NCBI GenBank assembly: GCA_964495885.1
Contig: CAZBWO010000010.1
Coordinates: 58,699 to 122,698, forward strand
DNA length: 64,000 bases
Reading direction: 5' to 3'
DNA from: PALG01 sp964495885
Lineage (GTDB): Bacteria > Bacteroidota > Bacteroidia > Flavobacteriales > Flavobacteriaceae
Numbering within the stretch: the stretch's first letter is position 1; each line of letters begins with the position of its first letter. Shown here piece after piece: positions 1 through 9,614 of this stretch. Position numbers and translations under genes: made by a program. The notes below the pieces were generated by a model. That model made no database searches and was not told the origin of the DNA. It worked only from the letters and a program-made list of their open reading frames with translations.

Positions 1-685
1 GTATAAACAGTATGTTTCCCAGGCTAAGATGAAAGTCTTGAAGCCGGAAATGGATGAGATTAAAAAGAAGTATGAAGGCAACCAGATGAAGATTCAGCAA
101 GAAACAATGAAGCTTCAAAATGCTGCAGGGGCAAGTCCGCTGAAAGGATGTCTTCCTGCATTGCTGCAAATACCCGTCTTTTATGCGCTTTTCACTTTTT
201 TCCCAACGGCTTTCGATTTACGTCAGAAAAGCTTCCTTTGGGCAGATGACTTGGCAAGTTACGATGTGGTTGCCGAGCTTCCTTTCCATATTCCGCTGTA
301 TGGTGACCACGTAAGTTTGTTCCCCATTCTGGCTTCCATTGCTATCTTTATCTATATGATGATGAGTACGGGGGCACAAATGTCGCAACAACAACAGCCT
401 GGAATGCCCAATATGAAGTTTATTATGTATTTGTCACCATTGTTCATGTTGGTATTCTTTAACAATTATGCGAGTGGACTTTCCTTGTATTATTTTACTT
501 CGAATGTGATTACCATTGGAATCATGTTGGTAATTAAAAACTGGATTATTGACGAGGATAAAATACATGCGAAGGTGCAGGAGAAAAAGAAACAGCCTAA
601 AAAGCAAAATCGTTTTCAACGGAAAATGGCTGAAATGATGGAGCAGGCTGAAGAACAGAAAAAGGCACAACAACGAAAAAAATAA
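1..685 (+). CDS. yidC: Membrane protein insertase YidC, C-terminal part (cut by window edge)
   Basis: YidC/Oxa1 insertase, which places proteins into the inner membrane alone or with SecYEG. The frame is open from base 2, so the start lies outside the window and only about the last 227 residues are present. Visible are the conserved cytoplasmic loop (QAKMKVLKPEMDEIKKKY), the GCLPALLQIPVFYALF segment, and two further hydrophobic stretches around VSLFPILASIAIFIY and LSPLFMLVFFNNYASGLSLYY, the last being a family hallmark. The tail is strongly basic (KKKQPKKQNRFQRK), as usual for a ribosome-facing end. No terminator is obvious before the next gene. Confidence 0.95.
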   Translation, partial: YKQYVSQAKMKVLKPEMDEIKKKYEGNQMKIQQETMKLQNAAGASPLKGCLPALLQIPVFYALFTFFPTAFDLRQKSFLWADDLASYDVVAELPFHIPLYGDHVSLFPILASIAIFIYMMMSTGAQMSQQQQPGMPNMKFIMYLSPLFMLVFFNNYASGLSLYYFTSNVITIGIMLVIKNWIIDEDKIHAKVQEKKKQPKKQNRFQRKMAEMMEQAEEQKKAQQRKK

Positions 686-747
686 GCTCCCTTCGTATTG
701 TAACGGTACAATTTTTGGAAAGTTCCAATCGTTTTCAAATAAAAGGT

Positions 748-1434
748 ATGAAACAATTGATTCTTTTTGGAATAGTAGCATCGCTCGGCTTTTCAGTCTT
801 CGGGCAGGAAATCAATAAGTTTGACGAAAATGGAAAACGTCACGGCCTGTGGCGCAAGACTTACGAAAACTCCAAGCAGGTTAGATATGAAGGAACTTTC
901 AACCACGGAAAGGAAACAGGGGTTTTTAAATTCTACTGTGGAGAGTGCGGCGATCAACCTACAGCACTTAGAACCTTCAATGAAAAAGATGGATCGGTAT
1001 GGGTGCAATATTTTACCATCAAGGGAAAATTGGTAAGTGAAGGAAAAATGATAAATCAGGCTAGGGAAGGGGAATGGTTGTATTATCATGAAAAATCAGA
1101 TAGGGTCATGAATCGGGAGCAATACCTTAATGGAAAAAAGGATGGAAAACAGACCACGTATTATCCCAACGGACAAATGACTGAGGAAATTCAGTATAAA
1201 AATGGGCTGAAGGAAGGGTTCAATTACTATTATTCCCCCGAAGGAGTCTTGCTAAAGGAACTTGAATACCACAATAATGAACTTCACGGCCCTGCCAAAC
1301 ATTATGACGCCCAAGGAAATTTGGTGATTGAAGGTTATTACAAGGAGGGAAAGAAACATGGTGTTTGGAAATATTTTAAAAACGGGGTGCTTGAATTAGA
1401 GGAAACCTATCCTAAGCCGCAAAAAAGAGGCTAG
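748..1434 (+). CDS. Secreted MORN-repeat protein, YwqK-like
   Basis: A protein of about 228 residues built from repeated MORN-type motifs (for example NGKRHGLWRKTYENSK, NGKKDGKQTTYYPNG, EGKKHGVWKYF), the pattern databases call the YwqK antitoxin family. The antitoxin label comes from a Bacillus member and is not evidence of that role here. The reading frame extends upstream to a TTG, but the ATG at 748 begins a clear signal peptide (MKQLILFGIVASLGFSVFGQ), so that start is preferred. Its partner, if any, is unknown. It lies between yidC and mnmA. Confidence 0.8.
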   Translation: MKQLILFGIVASLGFSVFGQEINKFDENGKRHGLWRKTYENSKQVRYEGTFNHGKETGVFKFYCGECGDQPTALRTFNEKDGSVWVQYFTIKGKLVSEGKMINQAREGEWLYYHEKSDRVMNREQYLNGKKDGKQTTYYPNGQMTEEIQYKNGLKEGFNYYYSPEGVLLKELEYHNNELHGPAKHYDAQGNLVIEGYYKEGKKHGVWKYFKNGVLELEETYPKPQKRG

Positions 1435-1451
1435 AAACCGTAAGTATTTCG

Positions 1452-1459
1452 TACTTTTG
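1452..1459 (+). promoter_or_regulatory. Candidate -7 promoter box (TACTTTTG) of mnmA
   Basis: Matches the Bacteroidota -7 consensus TAnnTTTG, 14 bases before the mnmA start codon. No TTG-type -33 element is evident at the usual distance, so this is only a candidate. Confidence 0.35.
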
Positions 1460-1473
1460 CCGTCCAAAGCCTT

Positions 1474-2667
1474 ATGCAAAAAAGTAGAGTAGTAGTAGGA
1501 CTAAGCGGAGGTGTAGACTCCAGCGTAGCTGCATATCTTTTAAAAGAACAGGGATATGAGGTGATAGGACTATTCATGAAAAACTGGCATGATGATTCTG
1601 TAACGATTTCTGATGAATGTCCTTGGCTTGAAGACAGCAATGACGCCATGATTGTGGCGCAGAAACTTGGAATCCCTTTTCAAACTGTAGATTTAAGCGA
1701 AGAATATAAAGAACGTATAGTAGATTATATGTTCCGTGAGTATGAGATGGGACGTACCCCCAATCCCGATGTACTCTGCAATAGGGAAATCAAGTTTGAC
1801 GTATTTCTGAAAATAGCACTTGGTTTAGGAGCCGATTTTGTAGCAACTGGACATTATTGCCGAAAAGATGAATTTACCAAAGACGGAAAAACCATCTACA
1901 GGCTATTGGCAGGAAAGGATGGAAATAAAGATCAGTCTTATTTTTTATGTCAGCTCTCCCAAGATCAACTTGCCAAAACACTATTCCCTATTGGGGAATT
2001 GGAAAAACCTCAAGTTCGTAAAATCGCTTCAGCGCAAGGATTGATTACCGCTGAAAAGCGTGATTCACAAGGGCTTTGTTTTATTGGGAAAGTTAGGTTG
2101 CCCGATTTCCTTCAGCAACAATTAAAACCTAAAGAGGGAAAAATCATTGAAGTGCCTGCTTCTTTTCGGGGATACCAAAAAGAAACTCCAGATTTTCATT
2201 CAGAAGGGGAAGCGTTGGAGTTTTTATCTGAAAAATATCAATACCATCCTGAAGACGGTAAAGAAGTTGGTATTCATCAAGGAGCGCATTTTTTTACTAA
2301 AGGCCAACGCAAAGGTTTGGCTGTGGGCGGGATGAAAGAACCCCTCTTTGTGATTGATACCGATGTTTCTGAAAATATCATTTATACCGGACAGGGAAAA
2401 TCACACCCAGGGCTCTATAGAAGAGGTCTTTTTGTCAAAGCTGAAGAAATACATTGGATTCGGGAGGATTTGGCACTTTCTGAAGGCCAAACCCTAGATG
2501 TGAAAGCCAGAATTAGGTATCGGCAACCATTGGAAAAGGCAACGATTCATCAAACCCATAATGGACTATACGTAATTTTTGAAAGCCCTCAATCTGCTAT
2601 CACCGAAGGACAATTTGTAGCATGGTATCTCGATGACGAATTGGTTGGTAGTGGAGTAATTTCTTAA
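1474..2667 (+). CDS. mnmA: tRNA-specific 2-thiouridylase MnmA
   Basis: Puts sulfur on U34 of Lys, Glu and Gln tRNAs, using ATP to activate the base and a persulfide cysteine as donor. The PP-loop SGGVDSS lies at residues 11-17. The catalytic pair is Cys102 (in LCNREIKF) and Cys202 (in DSQGLCFIGK). Length 397 is slightly over the usual 360-380, owing to an insertion around residues 220-270 that is common in Bacteroidota versions. The ATG at 1474 gives the standard N-terminus. Gap to the next gene is 26 bases. Confidence 0.96.
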   Translation: MQKSRVVVGLSGGVDSSVAAYLLKEQGYEVIGLFMKNWHDDSVTISDECPWLEDSNDAMIVAQKLGIPFQTVDLSEEYKERIVDYMFREYEMGRTPNPDVLCNREIKFDVFLKIALGLGADFVATGHYCRKDEFTKDGKTIYRLLAGKDGNKDQSYFLCQLSQDQLAKTLFPIGELEKPQVRKIASAQGLITAEKRDSQGLCFIGKVRLPDFLQQQLKPKEGKIIEVPASFRGYQKETPDFHSEGEALEFLSEKYQYHPEDGKEVGIHQGAHFFTKGQRKGLAVGGMKEPLFVIDTDVSENIIYTGQGKSHPGLYRRGLFVKAEEIHWIREDLALSEGQTLDVKARIRYRQPLEKATIHQTHNGLYVIFESPQSAITEGQFVAWYLDDELVGSGVIS

Positions 2668-2693
2668 TATATTTAAAGCATAAAAATTGAGCT

Positions 2694-4304
2694 ATGAAAA
2701 AATTATATTTTATTCTTGTTGTTTTAGTGTTTCAGGTAGGTTTTGCCCAAACGCAAGACGCTTTGATTTTCTTCGCAGATAAGGAAAATGTACAGACATC
2801 TATTGATAACCCTCTTACAATTTTAACGCAAGATGCCTTAGATAGAAAAGCACTGCATAATATTCCTATTGATGAGCGTGATGTGCCCGTTAATGAAGAT
2901 TATATTGCACAGATTAAAAGTGCAACCGGAATTACTGTATGGGCAAAGTCTAAATGGATGAATTGTGTATATGTACAAGGATCCCAGACAAATGTTGAAA
3001 ATTTGCTATCCTTACCTTTTGTGACAGCTTTGGAATGGATGGATAAAGACTTAAACTTTCCTCAACCAGGAAGCACTCCTGATAAATTTGCTATTGAAAA
3101 TTCAAGAATTGTTTACGATTATGGAATAGCTGCTAATCAAATTGAAATGATTAAAGGGGATTTCCTGCACGAGCAGGATTTTACTGGTGAAGGAATGGTC
3201 ATTGCTGTGATGGATAGTGGTTTTCCAAATTTTGCATCCAATCCAGCTTTTAGTCATATTATTGGAAATGGAAGGTTGTTAGGTACTTTCGATTTCTTTA
3301 GTAGAACTACTGATGTAACTGGTACAGGCTCACACGGTGTGCGAACCACAAGTGATATAGGAGGTTTTATAGATGGTGATTTTGTGGGTACAGCACCTAA
3401 TGCCTCTTTTTATCTATTTAGAACAGAATATGGTCCAGATGAAAACCCAAGAGAGGAAGCATGGTGGGTAGAAGCTCTAGAACGGTCAGATAGCCTGGGG
3501 GTGGATGTGGTGAATACTTCCTTGGGATATCAAGATTATGACAATTCCAATTACGATCATTCTTATGAAGATTTGGATGGGATCACAACTATCGCTGCCA
3601 GAGGTGCGAATATAGCTACTGAAAAGGGAATGCTATTGGTAACTTCTGCTGGAAATGATGGAAATGGTTTTGGAACGGTAGGTACTCCGGCCGATGCAAT
3701 TGGAATTTTAGCCATTGGTGCTGTGGATAGTGATGGAGATTATGCCGATTTCAGTTCACGTGGACCAACTGTAGATGGAAGGGTGAAGCCAGACGTAATG
3801 GCACAGGGTCGTTCCTCTGCGGTTATTGATCAAAATGGAAACTTGGATTTCAGCAGTGGAACATCTTTTAGTTCTCCTATTTTAGCTGGTGCTGTGACTT
3901 GTTTGTGGCAATCTCGACCAGAGGTCACCAATTTGAATATCATGCAAATTGTAAGGGAGTCTGCGCATTTATTTGAAAATCCAACCAACCAGATGGGTTA
4001 TGGAATTCCCAATTTTGAAGAAGCGTATAATGCTTTACAAATATTAGGCAATGAACAGGAATTTTTAAAGCGGAATTTTGCCGTATACCCTAATCCCGTT
4101 CAGGACATTCTGCATATTTCCTTTCCTGAAGATATTTCCGAAGCAAAAGTACAGGTATTTAATGTCTTAGGTGAAAAAGTATTGGAAACTGCTGTAAACG
4201 CGCAGTCTGCTAGATTGAATTTTTCTAGGTTGGTTTCAGGAATTTACATTGCGAATGTTAGTAATGGAAACACGCAGAATTCCTTTAAAATTATTAAGCA
4301 ATAG
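2694..4304 (+). CDS. Secreted subtilisin-like (S8) serine protease with T9SS sorting domain
   Basis: Signal peptide (residues 1-18, ending VGFA-Q), then an S8 peptidase domain from about 160 to 450, then a T9SS C-terminal domain from about 460 (NFAVYPNPVQDILHIS). The triad is Asp174 (VMDSGF), His214 (GSHGVRT) and Ser391 (SGTSFSSP). Asn321 in SAGND supplies the oxyanion hole. It is therefore an active-looking extracellular or surface peptidase. The stop codon TAG shares its G with the GTG start of the next gene, an unusual coupling for two enzymes with no obvious joint task. Confidence 0.9.
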   Translation: MKKLYFILVVLVFQVGFAQTQDALIFFADKENVQTSIDNPLTILTQDALDRKALHNIPIDERDVPVNEDYIAQIKSATGITVWAKSKWMNCVYVQGSQTNVENLLSLPFVTALEWMDKDLNFPQPGSTPDKFAIENSRIVYDYGIAANQIEMIKGDFLHEQDFTGEGMVIAVMDSGFPNFASNPAFSHIIGNGRLLGTFDFFSRTTDVTGTGSHGVRTTSDIGGFIDGDFVGTAPNASFYLFRTEYGPDENPREEAWWVEALERSDSLGVDVVNTSLGYQDYDNSNYDHSYEDLDGITTIAARGANIATEKGMLLVTSAGNDGNGFGTVGTPADAIGILAIGAVDSDGDYADFSSRGPTVDGRVKPDVMAQGRSSAVIDQNGNLDFSSGTSFSSPILAGAVTCLWQSRPEVTNLNIMQIVRESAHLFENPTNQMGYGIPNFEEAYNALQILGNEQEFLKRNFAVYPNPVQDILHISFPEDISEAKVQVFNVLGEKVLETAVNAQSARLNFSRLVSGIYIANVSNGNTQNSFKIIKQ

Positions 4305-5251
4305 TGTCTAACAAAATCACCCAACTATTTGGTATAAATTATCCCATCATCCAGGCTGGGATGATTTGGAATAGTGGGTGGAAACTTGCGAGCGCCGTTA
4401 GTAACGCGGGCGGACTTGGTCTTTTGGGTGCAGGTTCTATGTACCCTGAAGTACTTCGGGAACACATACAAAAGTGTAAAGCGGCTACCAATCATCCTTT
4501 TGGGGTGAACGTGCCCATGTTGTATCCTAACTTGGAGGAAATTATGGAAATCATTGTTTCTGAAGGGGTACAAATTGTATTTACTTCCGCAGGAAACCCT
4601 AAAACCTATACCTCTTATTTAAAATCAAAGGGAATTAAAGTAGTGCACGTGGTAAGCAGTGTAAAGTTTGCCCTCAAGGCCGAGGAGGCAGGTGTGGATG
4701 CCGTGGTTGCGGAAGGCTTTGAAGCTGGAGGCCATAACGGAAGGGAGGAAACTACCACATTTACCTTAATCCCTATGGTAAAAGAACAGATTAAGATTCC
4801 GCTTATTGCTGCAGGTGGAATTGCCACCGGGAGAGGGATGCTTGCTGCTATGATTTTAGGGGCCGATGGAGTGCAAGTTGGTAGTAGGTTTGTCGCTTCT
4901 GAAGAAAGCAGTGCCCATCCCAATTTCAAAAAAGTAGTGGTAGATGCAAAGGAAGGAGATACTGAACTTACACTAAAGGAACTCGCACCGGTGAGACTTA
5001 TAAAAAATAAATTCTATCGAGACGTGAAATCCCTTTATGCTAAGGCACCTTCCGTAGAAGAACTTAAAAAGCTGCTAGGGCGTGCACGTGCCAAAAAAGG
5101 AATGTTTGAAGGCGATTTGGAAGAAGGTGAATTAGAGATTGGTCAGATTGCTGGTTTGATTCATGATATCAAACCCGCTGCCGAGATTATTCAGGAGATG
5201 CTTCAGGAATATGAAATGGCCCGAAGTGATTTTAAATCGATGAAACTATAA
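4304..5251 (+). CDS. Nitronate monooxygenase family FMN enzyme
   Basis: FMN-dependent TIM-barrel enzyme of the 2-nitropropane dioxygenase family, which oxidises toxic alkyl nitronates; some relatives are enoyl-ACP reductases (FabK). Visible are the N-terminal IIQAGM and GGLGLLGAG motifs and EAGGHNGRE at residues 141-148, holding the family histidine. Length 315 is normal. The start is GTG at 4304, overlapping the previous stop by one base (TAGTG), so translation is probably coupled. The 3' end overlaps the convergent lysA by six bases. The precise substrate cannot be told. Confidence 0.85.
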   Translation: MSNKITQLFGINYPIIQAGMIWNSGWKLASAVSNAGGLGLLGAGSMYPEVLREHIQKCKAATNHPFGVNVPMLYPNLEEIMEIIVSEGVQIVFTSAGNPKTYTSYLKSKGIKVVHVVSSVKFALKAEEAGVDAVVAEGFEAGGHNGREETTTFTLIPMVKEQIKIPLIAAGGIATGRGMLAAMILGADGVQVGSRFVASEESSAHPNFKKVVVDAKEGDTELTLKELAPVRLIKNKFYRDVKSLYAKAPSVEELKKLLGRARAKKGMFEGDLEEGELEIGQIAGLIHDIKPAAEIIQEMLQEYEMARSDFKSMKL

Positions 5252-6451
5252 TTCTGCCGCTACTTGATTTTGTATCAAGTCTTCAAAAGTTTCCCTTTTC
5301 CTAATCAATTGTGCTTTTCCATCGTGCCATAATACTTCCGCAGGGCGATACCTAGAATTATAATTACTGGCCATGGTAAAACAATAGGCACCCGCATTTG
5401 CAAACGCTAAGATATCCCCTTCCCTAATTTCAGAAATCCTTCGATTGTTCGCAAAGGTGTCTGTTTCACAGATATATCCTACCACACTGTAAAAACGTTC
5501 TTTCCCTTCCGGATTACTCACATTGGAGATTTCATGTCTACTTCCGTACAACATGGGTCTTATGAGATGGTTGAAACCACTGTCAACTTGCGCAAAGACA
5601 GTAGAAGTAGTTTGTTTTACAACATTTACTTTTGTTAGAAACACGCCTGCTTCACTAACTAAAAATTTCCCGGGTTCAAACGCCAGTGTTAGTTGCTTTC
5701 CGTAGGATTTGCAAAAATCATTAAATCTTTTGGAGAGTTTTTCCCCTAGCTCTTCTACATTGGTTTCAATATCACCTTCCTTATACGGAACTTTAAATCC
5801 GCTTCCAAAGTCAATGAAATCCAAATCCTTAAAATGTGTTGCCGTTTCAAATAATATTTCCGAAGCGTACAAAAAAACATCAATATCTAAAATATCGCTC
5901 CCTGTGTGCATGTGAATACCATTGATGTGCATTTTGGTATTCTCAACAATGCGTTGGATGTGTGGGAGTTGATGAATGGAAATACCAAATTTACTATCAA
6001 TGTGCCCCACAGAAATATTGGTGTTTCCACCTGCCATAACATGAGGATTGATTCTAATGCAAACAGGAACCTTGGGGTATTGGGCTCCAAATTGCTCAAG
6101 GATGGAAAGGTTGTCAATATTGATTTGAACACCCAAATCAACGGCTTTAATGATTTCCTCTAATGAAACTCCATTGGGAGTGTATATAATTTTTTCAGCG
6201 GGAACACCTGCCTTCAACGCTAACTGTACTTCCTGAATAGAAACGGTATCCATGCCCGCCCCCAACGAATGCAGAAATCGTAATACCGAAATATTGGATA
6301 GTGCTTTTACCGCATAGTTAATTTGCAAGCTGGAAACCTTATCAAATGCACTTGTTAAACGTTTATATTGAGATTCCATTTTAGCGGTATCATAAACGTA
6401 CAAGGGGCTTCCGAAAGACTCGGTCAAAGATAAAAGTTCGTTGGGTTGCAT
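5246..6451 (-). CDS. lysA: Diaminopimelate decarboxylase
   Basis: PLP enzyme making lysine from meso-diaminopimelate, the last step of lysine synthesis. Fold-III decarboxylase: PLP lysine in INYAVKALSN, glycine-rich HMHTGSDI and FIDFGSGFKVPY, and a C-terminal GYICETDTFA-type segment carrying the second-site cysteine. The frame opens at 6502, but the ATG at 6451 (MQPNELLSLTESFGSPLYVYD) is the standard start, giving 401 residues. It is divergent from sucC across 164 bases. The 3' end overlaps the nitronate monooxygenase gene by six bases. Confidence 0.93.
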   Translation of the reverse strand: MQPNELLSLTESFGSPLYVYDTAKMESQYKRLTSAFDKVSSLQINYAVKALSNISVLRFLHSLGAGMDTVSIQEVQLALKAGVPAEKIIYTPNGVSLEEIIKAVDLGVQINIDNLSILEQFGAQYPKVPVCIRINPHVMAGGNTNISVGHIDSKFGISIHQLPHIQRIVENTKMHINGIHMHTGSDILDIDVFLYASEILFETATHFKDLDFIDFGSGFKVPYKEGDIETNVEELGEKLSKRFNDFCKSYGKQLTLAFEPGKFLVSEAGVFLTKVNVVKQTTSTVFAQVDSGFNHLIRPMLYGSRHEISNVSNPEGKERFYSVVGYICETDTFANNRRISEIREGDILAFANAGAYCFTMASNYNSRYRPAEVLWHDGKAQLIRKRETFEDLIQNQVAAEL

Positions 6452-6578
6452 TTGTTGGTTGATTAAAATACGCGGTAAATGTAAAATCAAAAATTTAGAC
6501 AAGCTCTAAAAATTATGTGAAAATCAAAAAACTGACTTCAAAAGTGCAAAAGAACAGGGATTTCCAAACTACATTTAT

Positions 6579-6586
6579 TACTTTTG
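6579..6586 (+). promoter_or_regulatory. Candidate -7 promoter box (TACTTTTG) of sucC
   Basis: TAnnTTTG match 29 bases before the sucC ATG, inside the lysA-sucC divergent gap. A clear -33 box was not found. Confidence 0.4.
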
Positions 6587-6615
6587 TGCAGCCAAGCAAA
6601 ATAATCATACAGAAT

Positions 6616-7806
6616 ATGAATTTACACGAATATCAAGGAAAAGAAATACTGAATAGTTTTGGGGTAGATATCCAACGTGGAATCGTTGCACAAACCGCTT
6701 CCGAAGCAGTATCTGCTGCTAACAAACTAACCGAAGAAACAGGTACGGAATGGCACGTGATTAAGGCCCAAGTACATGCCGGTGGGCGTGGAAAAGGGGG
6801 TGGAGTGAAAGTTGCCAAAAGCCTTGAAGAGGTAGAAAAAATTGCAGGTGAGATTATCGGTATGAACTTAGTGACTCCCCAGACAAGTGCTGAAGGGAAG
6901 AAAGTACACCAAGTACTAATTGCTGAAGATGTATACTATCCTGGTGAACATGAACCGGAAGAATACTATATGAGTGTTCTTTTAAATCGTGCTACAGGCC
7001 GAAATATGATTATGTATTCCACTGAAGGAGGAATGGATATTGAAACTGTTGCAGAAGAAACCCCTCATCTTATCTTTACTGAAGAAATTGATCCCGCTGT
7101 TGGATTACAGCCTTTCCAAGCTAGAAAGGTAGCCTTTAATTTAGGTTTAAGCGGACAAGCATTTAAGCAAATGGTGAAGTTTGTGACTGCTTTGTATAAA
7201 GCGTATGAGTCATCTGATTCTTCCTTATTTGAGATCAACCCGGTATTGAAAACCAGTGATGAACGGGTGATAGCTGTGGATGCAAAGGTAACCATTGATG
7301 ACAATGCACTTTTTAGACATAAGGATTACGCAGCAATGCGAGATATTAGGGAGGAAAATCCTGTTGAAGTTGAGGCTAAGGCAGTAGGACTTAACTATGT
7401 AGATCTTGATGGAAATGTGGGTTGTATGGTAAATGGTGCGGGGCTTGCTATGGCAACTATGGATCTTATCAAACAAGCAGGTGGAGAACCTGCCAATTTC
7501 TTGGATGTTGGAGGAACTGCAGATGCCGAAAGGGTAGAAACCGCCTTTAACCTTATCCTAAAAGATCCCAATGTAAAAGCAATTTTAGTAAATATTTTTG
7601 GCGGAATCGTACGTTGCGACCGTGTTGCACAAGGGATTGTAGATGCTTATAAAAATATGGGGACCATTAACGTCCCAATCATTGTACGTTTGCAAGGAAC
7701 CAATGCAGATATTGCAAAAGAACTTATTGATAATAGTGGATTGGATGTACAATCTGCTATTGAATTTAAGGAAGCTGCAGATAAAGTACAAAAGGTACTT
7801 TCTTAA
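6616..7806 (+). CDS. sucC: Succinate-CoA ligase, beta subunit
   Basis: TCA cycle subunit that binds nucleotide and, with SucD, converts succinyl-CoA to succinate with ATP or GTP gain. An ATP-grasp domain comes first (MNLHEYQGKEIL, HAGGRGKGGGVKV) and a CoA-ligase domain last (NIFGGIVRCD, with nucleotide loop LDVGGTAD). The reading frame is open to 6517, but the ATG at 6616 gives the universally conserved start and 396 residues. sucD is not adjacent, as is usual in this group. A strong terminator follows at 7829. Confidence 0.96.
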   Translation: MNLHEYQGKEILNSFGVDIQRGIVAQTASEAVSAANKLTEETGTEWHVIKAQVHAGGRGKGGGVKVAKSLEEVEKIAGEIIGMNLVTPQTSAEGKKVHQVLIAEDVYYPGEHEPEEYYMSVLLNRATGRNMIMYSTEGGMDIETVAEETPHLIFTEEIDPAVGLQPFQARKVAFNLGLSGQAFKQMVKFVTALYKAYESSDSSLFEINPVLKTSDERVIAVDAKVTIDDNALFRHKDYAAMRDIREENPVEVEAKAVGLNYVDLDGNVGCMVNGAGLAMATMDLIKQAGGEPANFLDVGGTADAERVETAFNLILKDPNVKAILVNIFGGIVRCDRVAQGIVDAYKNMGTINVPIIVRLQGTNADIAKELIDNSGLDVQSAIEFKEAADKVQKVLS

Positions 7807-7828
7807 GATAAAGGAAATTTGAAATGAA

Positions 7829-7854
7829 AACCCGGGGTTTTCCCCGGGTTTTTT
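7829..7854 (+). terminator. Rho-independent terminator after sucC
   Basis: AACCCGGGG stem, TTTT loop, CCCCGGGTT, then a T-run: a nine-pair, GC-rich hairpin 23 bases after the sucC stop. Confidence 0.92.
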
Positions 7855-7960
7855 ATTGGGGTTTTCCTGCTGTATATTCAGTTTTTTAACTGAATTTCAG
7901 ATACTTATGATTTTATTTGATGCTTTTGTGGTACTTTCAGAAAAATTAATTCTGAAGGTC

Positions 7961-9163
7961 ATGAAAAAATCACTCATTATACTCCTGCTTGTTTGTTTCA
8001 GTTTTTGGTTTCACGGAACTACACAAACTAAAGATACTCTTTCACAGAGACAATTAAAGGATATCATTGAAGCTGTTTCCGAAGAACAATACGTTCGCAT
8101 TCCAAAAAAGGATTTTGATGCCATTGTGGAAAACAAAATTTCAGTAATGGTCAACAAACGAATCAATACACTCATCGCTATTGTAGCTGGTTCATTGGGT
8201 TTGTTGAGTGGCTTGGCCGTTTTTCAGAATATCAAATCCCGAAATTCAATGCGAGATGAGTTGGAGGCGAAGGTAAGCGGACTTAAAAACGCGATGGCTT
8301 CTGATCTTAGGGACCATGTTGAAAAAATCACGGAATCCAACATAGACCCCCGTTTCAAGAATTATGAGCGTTTTATGGAGTTGGAAGTTAAAAGTGCAAA
8401 AAGCGAAAATAAGACGCTTCTGGTGCAAATTCAGGAGGAAATGAAACAAGTAAAAGAGCAGCGGAAAAAAGTGATGACCTATCTCGTGGAAGGGGAATTC
8501 CAATTTCTTTCCAATGCAGTAAACACTAAAGATTATTCAAAGGAACAATTGGTGATAGGGGAGCGTTTGCTGAAGGAATTAGAAAACAATGATCCCGATA
8601 ACCCCAAAATGGCCCGGTTGGTAGATTTGTTGAGCTACCTGTATTATTACCATAAAAATTACAAGGAACTCAACCTTTTGATTGATAAATACAAAAAATT
8701 AAGCCTAAGCTCCAATACCTTTATTAACGCAGCACTTACTGCCATGGATGATTATCATAATTATGCTTCGGAAGACCAAAAAATAAAAGCATTGGATTAT
8801 CTCGATAAATCCCTTCAAATTACCCAATCATATGGGGAAGCACTTGGGCTTAAGCTTGAATTATTCATGATGGATTACACCCGAAGTGATAAAAAAGAGG
8901 TGCGGGAAGAAGCAGTAGCCAATGCGAAAAACATCATTGATAATATTTTGAATAGCGCTTCGGATATTCCTTCCTATGAAACGGTTTACAGGATTTCCAG
9001 GGATATAAAATACGAGCAATACCAGCATATTGTCAATGCGCTCTATAACAATTTCAAGGAACAGATGAATGAAATGCTGGAGCGGGCAAATCGGTATGAC
9101 TTACAACGTGGCCGACAAGGATTTACTTTAGCGGCAATTACTACTCAAACCGGGAGTGCGTAA
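7961..9163 (+). CDS. Membrane-anchored coiled-coil protein with TPR-like C-terminal half
   Basis: No family recognised with certainty. The ATG at 7961 starts a signal-like peptide (MKKSLIILLLVCFSFWFHG), giving 400 residues; the open frame to 7856 lacks coding character. A second hydrophobic segment (LIAIVAGSLGLLSGLAVF) is followed by a charged, probably coiled-coil region (LQEEMKQVKEQRKK type). The C-terminal half is helical and resembles tetratricopeptide repeats (LVDLLSYLYYYHKNYKELN, then ALDYLDKSLQITQSYGEAL). Such layouts serve as envelope scaffolds, but a specific role is not supported. The gap to the next gene is 52 bases. Confidence 0.6.
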   Translation: MKKSLIILLLVCFSFWFHGTTQTKDTLSQRQLKDIIEAVSEEQYVRIPKKDFDAIVENKISVMVNKRINTLIAIVAGSLGLLSGLAVFQNIKSRNSMRDELEAKVSGLKNAMASDLRDHVEKITESNIDPRFKNYERFMELEVKSAKSENKTLLVQIQEEMKQVKEQRKKVMTYLVEGEFQFLSNAVNTKDYSKEQLVIGERLLKELENNDPDNPKMARLVDLLSYLYYYHKNYKELNLLIDKYKKLSLSSNTFINAALTAMDDYHNYASEDQKIKALDYLDKSLQITQSYGEALGLKLELFMMDYTRSDKKEVREEAVANAKNIIDNILNSASDIPSYETVYRISRDIKYEQYQHIVNALYNNFKEQMNEMLERANRYDLQRGRQGFTLAAITTQTGSA

Positions 9164-9215
9164 TTGTAGTTCTTTCTAATTTTTTCTTTTCGGGAAATTG
9201 AACTAGTATTGTAGT

Positions 9216-9614
9216 ATGAATACAACACACTCAAAATCCTTGCTAAGTGACCTCATCTTTCTTGCAAAAGCAGATGGTAGGGTAGATGAAGCAGAGCATG
9301 ATTTCATCCATAGAATTGGAAACCGAATGGGATTGGATAGGGAATCTATTGAACATCTTTTTCAGCACCCAGAACCTTCTGTTCCTTTATTCACCGAATT
9401 GGAACGTATTACCCATTTCCATAAGCTATTGTTGGTAATGAATGTTGACCGGGAAACTCATGAAAAGGAAGTGGCGGCCCTACGAAATTTCGGATTACGA
9501 ATGGGTATTAGGCCTAGGGCTATTGATCAAATCTTAGAGCGAATGGAACAATACGAAGATAAAATCATCCCCTCTAATGAGTTAATTGCAATTTTCCAGT
9601 CGTATTATAATTGA
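9216..9614 (+). CDS. TerB-like domain protein
   Basis: Small (132 residues) soluble, all-helical protein with the TerB/DjlA N-terminal pattern: LAKADGRVDEAEHDFIHRIGNRMGL, an acidic helix-loop-helix often linked to metal binding in tellurite-resistance and stress proteins. No membrane segment is present. The 3' end overlaps the convergent DUF2254 gene by ten bases. Function beyond the domain name is unknown. Confidence 0.7.
   Translation: MNTTHSKSLLSDLIFLAKADGRVDEAEHDFIHRIGNRMGLDRESIEHLFQHPEPSVPLFTELERITHFHKLLLVMNVDRETHEKEVAALRNFGLRMGIRPRAIDQILERMEQYEDKIIPSNELIAIFQSYYN

Noticed and set aside
4325..6163. Several antisense open frames over the nitronate monooxygenase and lysA
   Set aside because: Both genes have complete catalytic motifs; the opposite-strand frames have no recognisable features.
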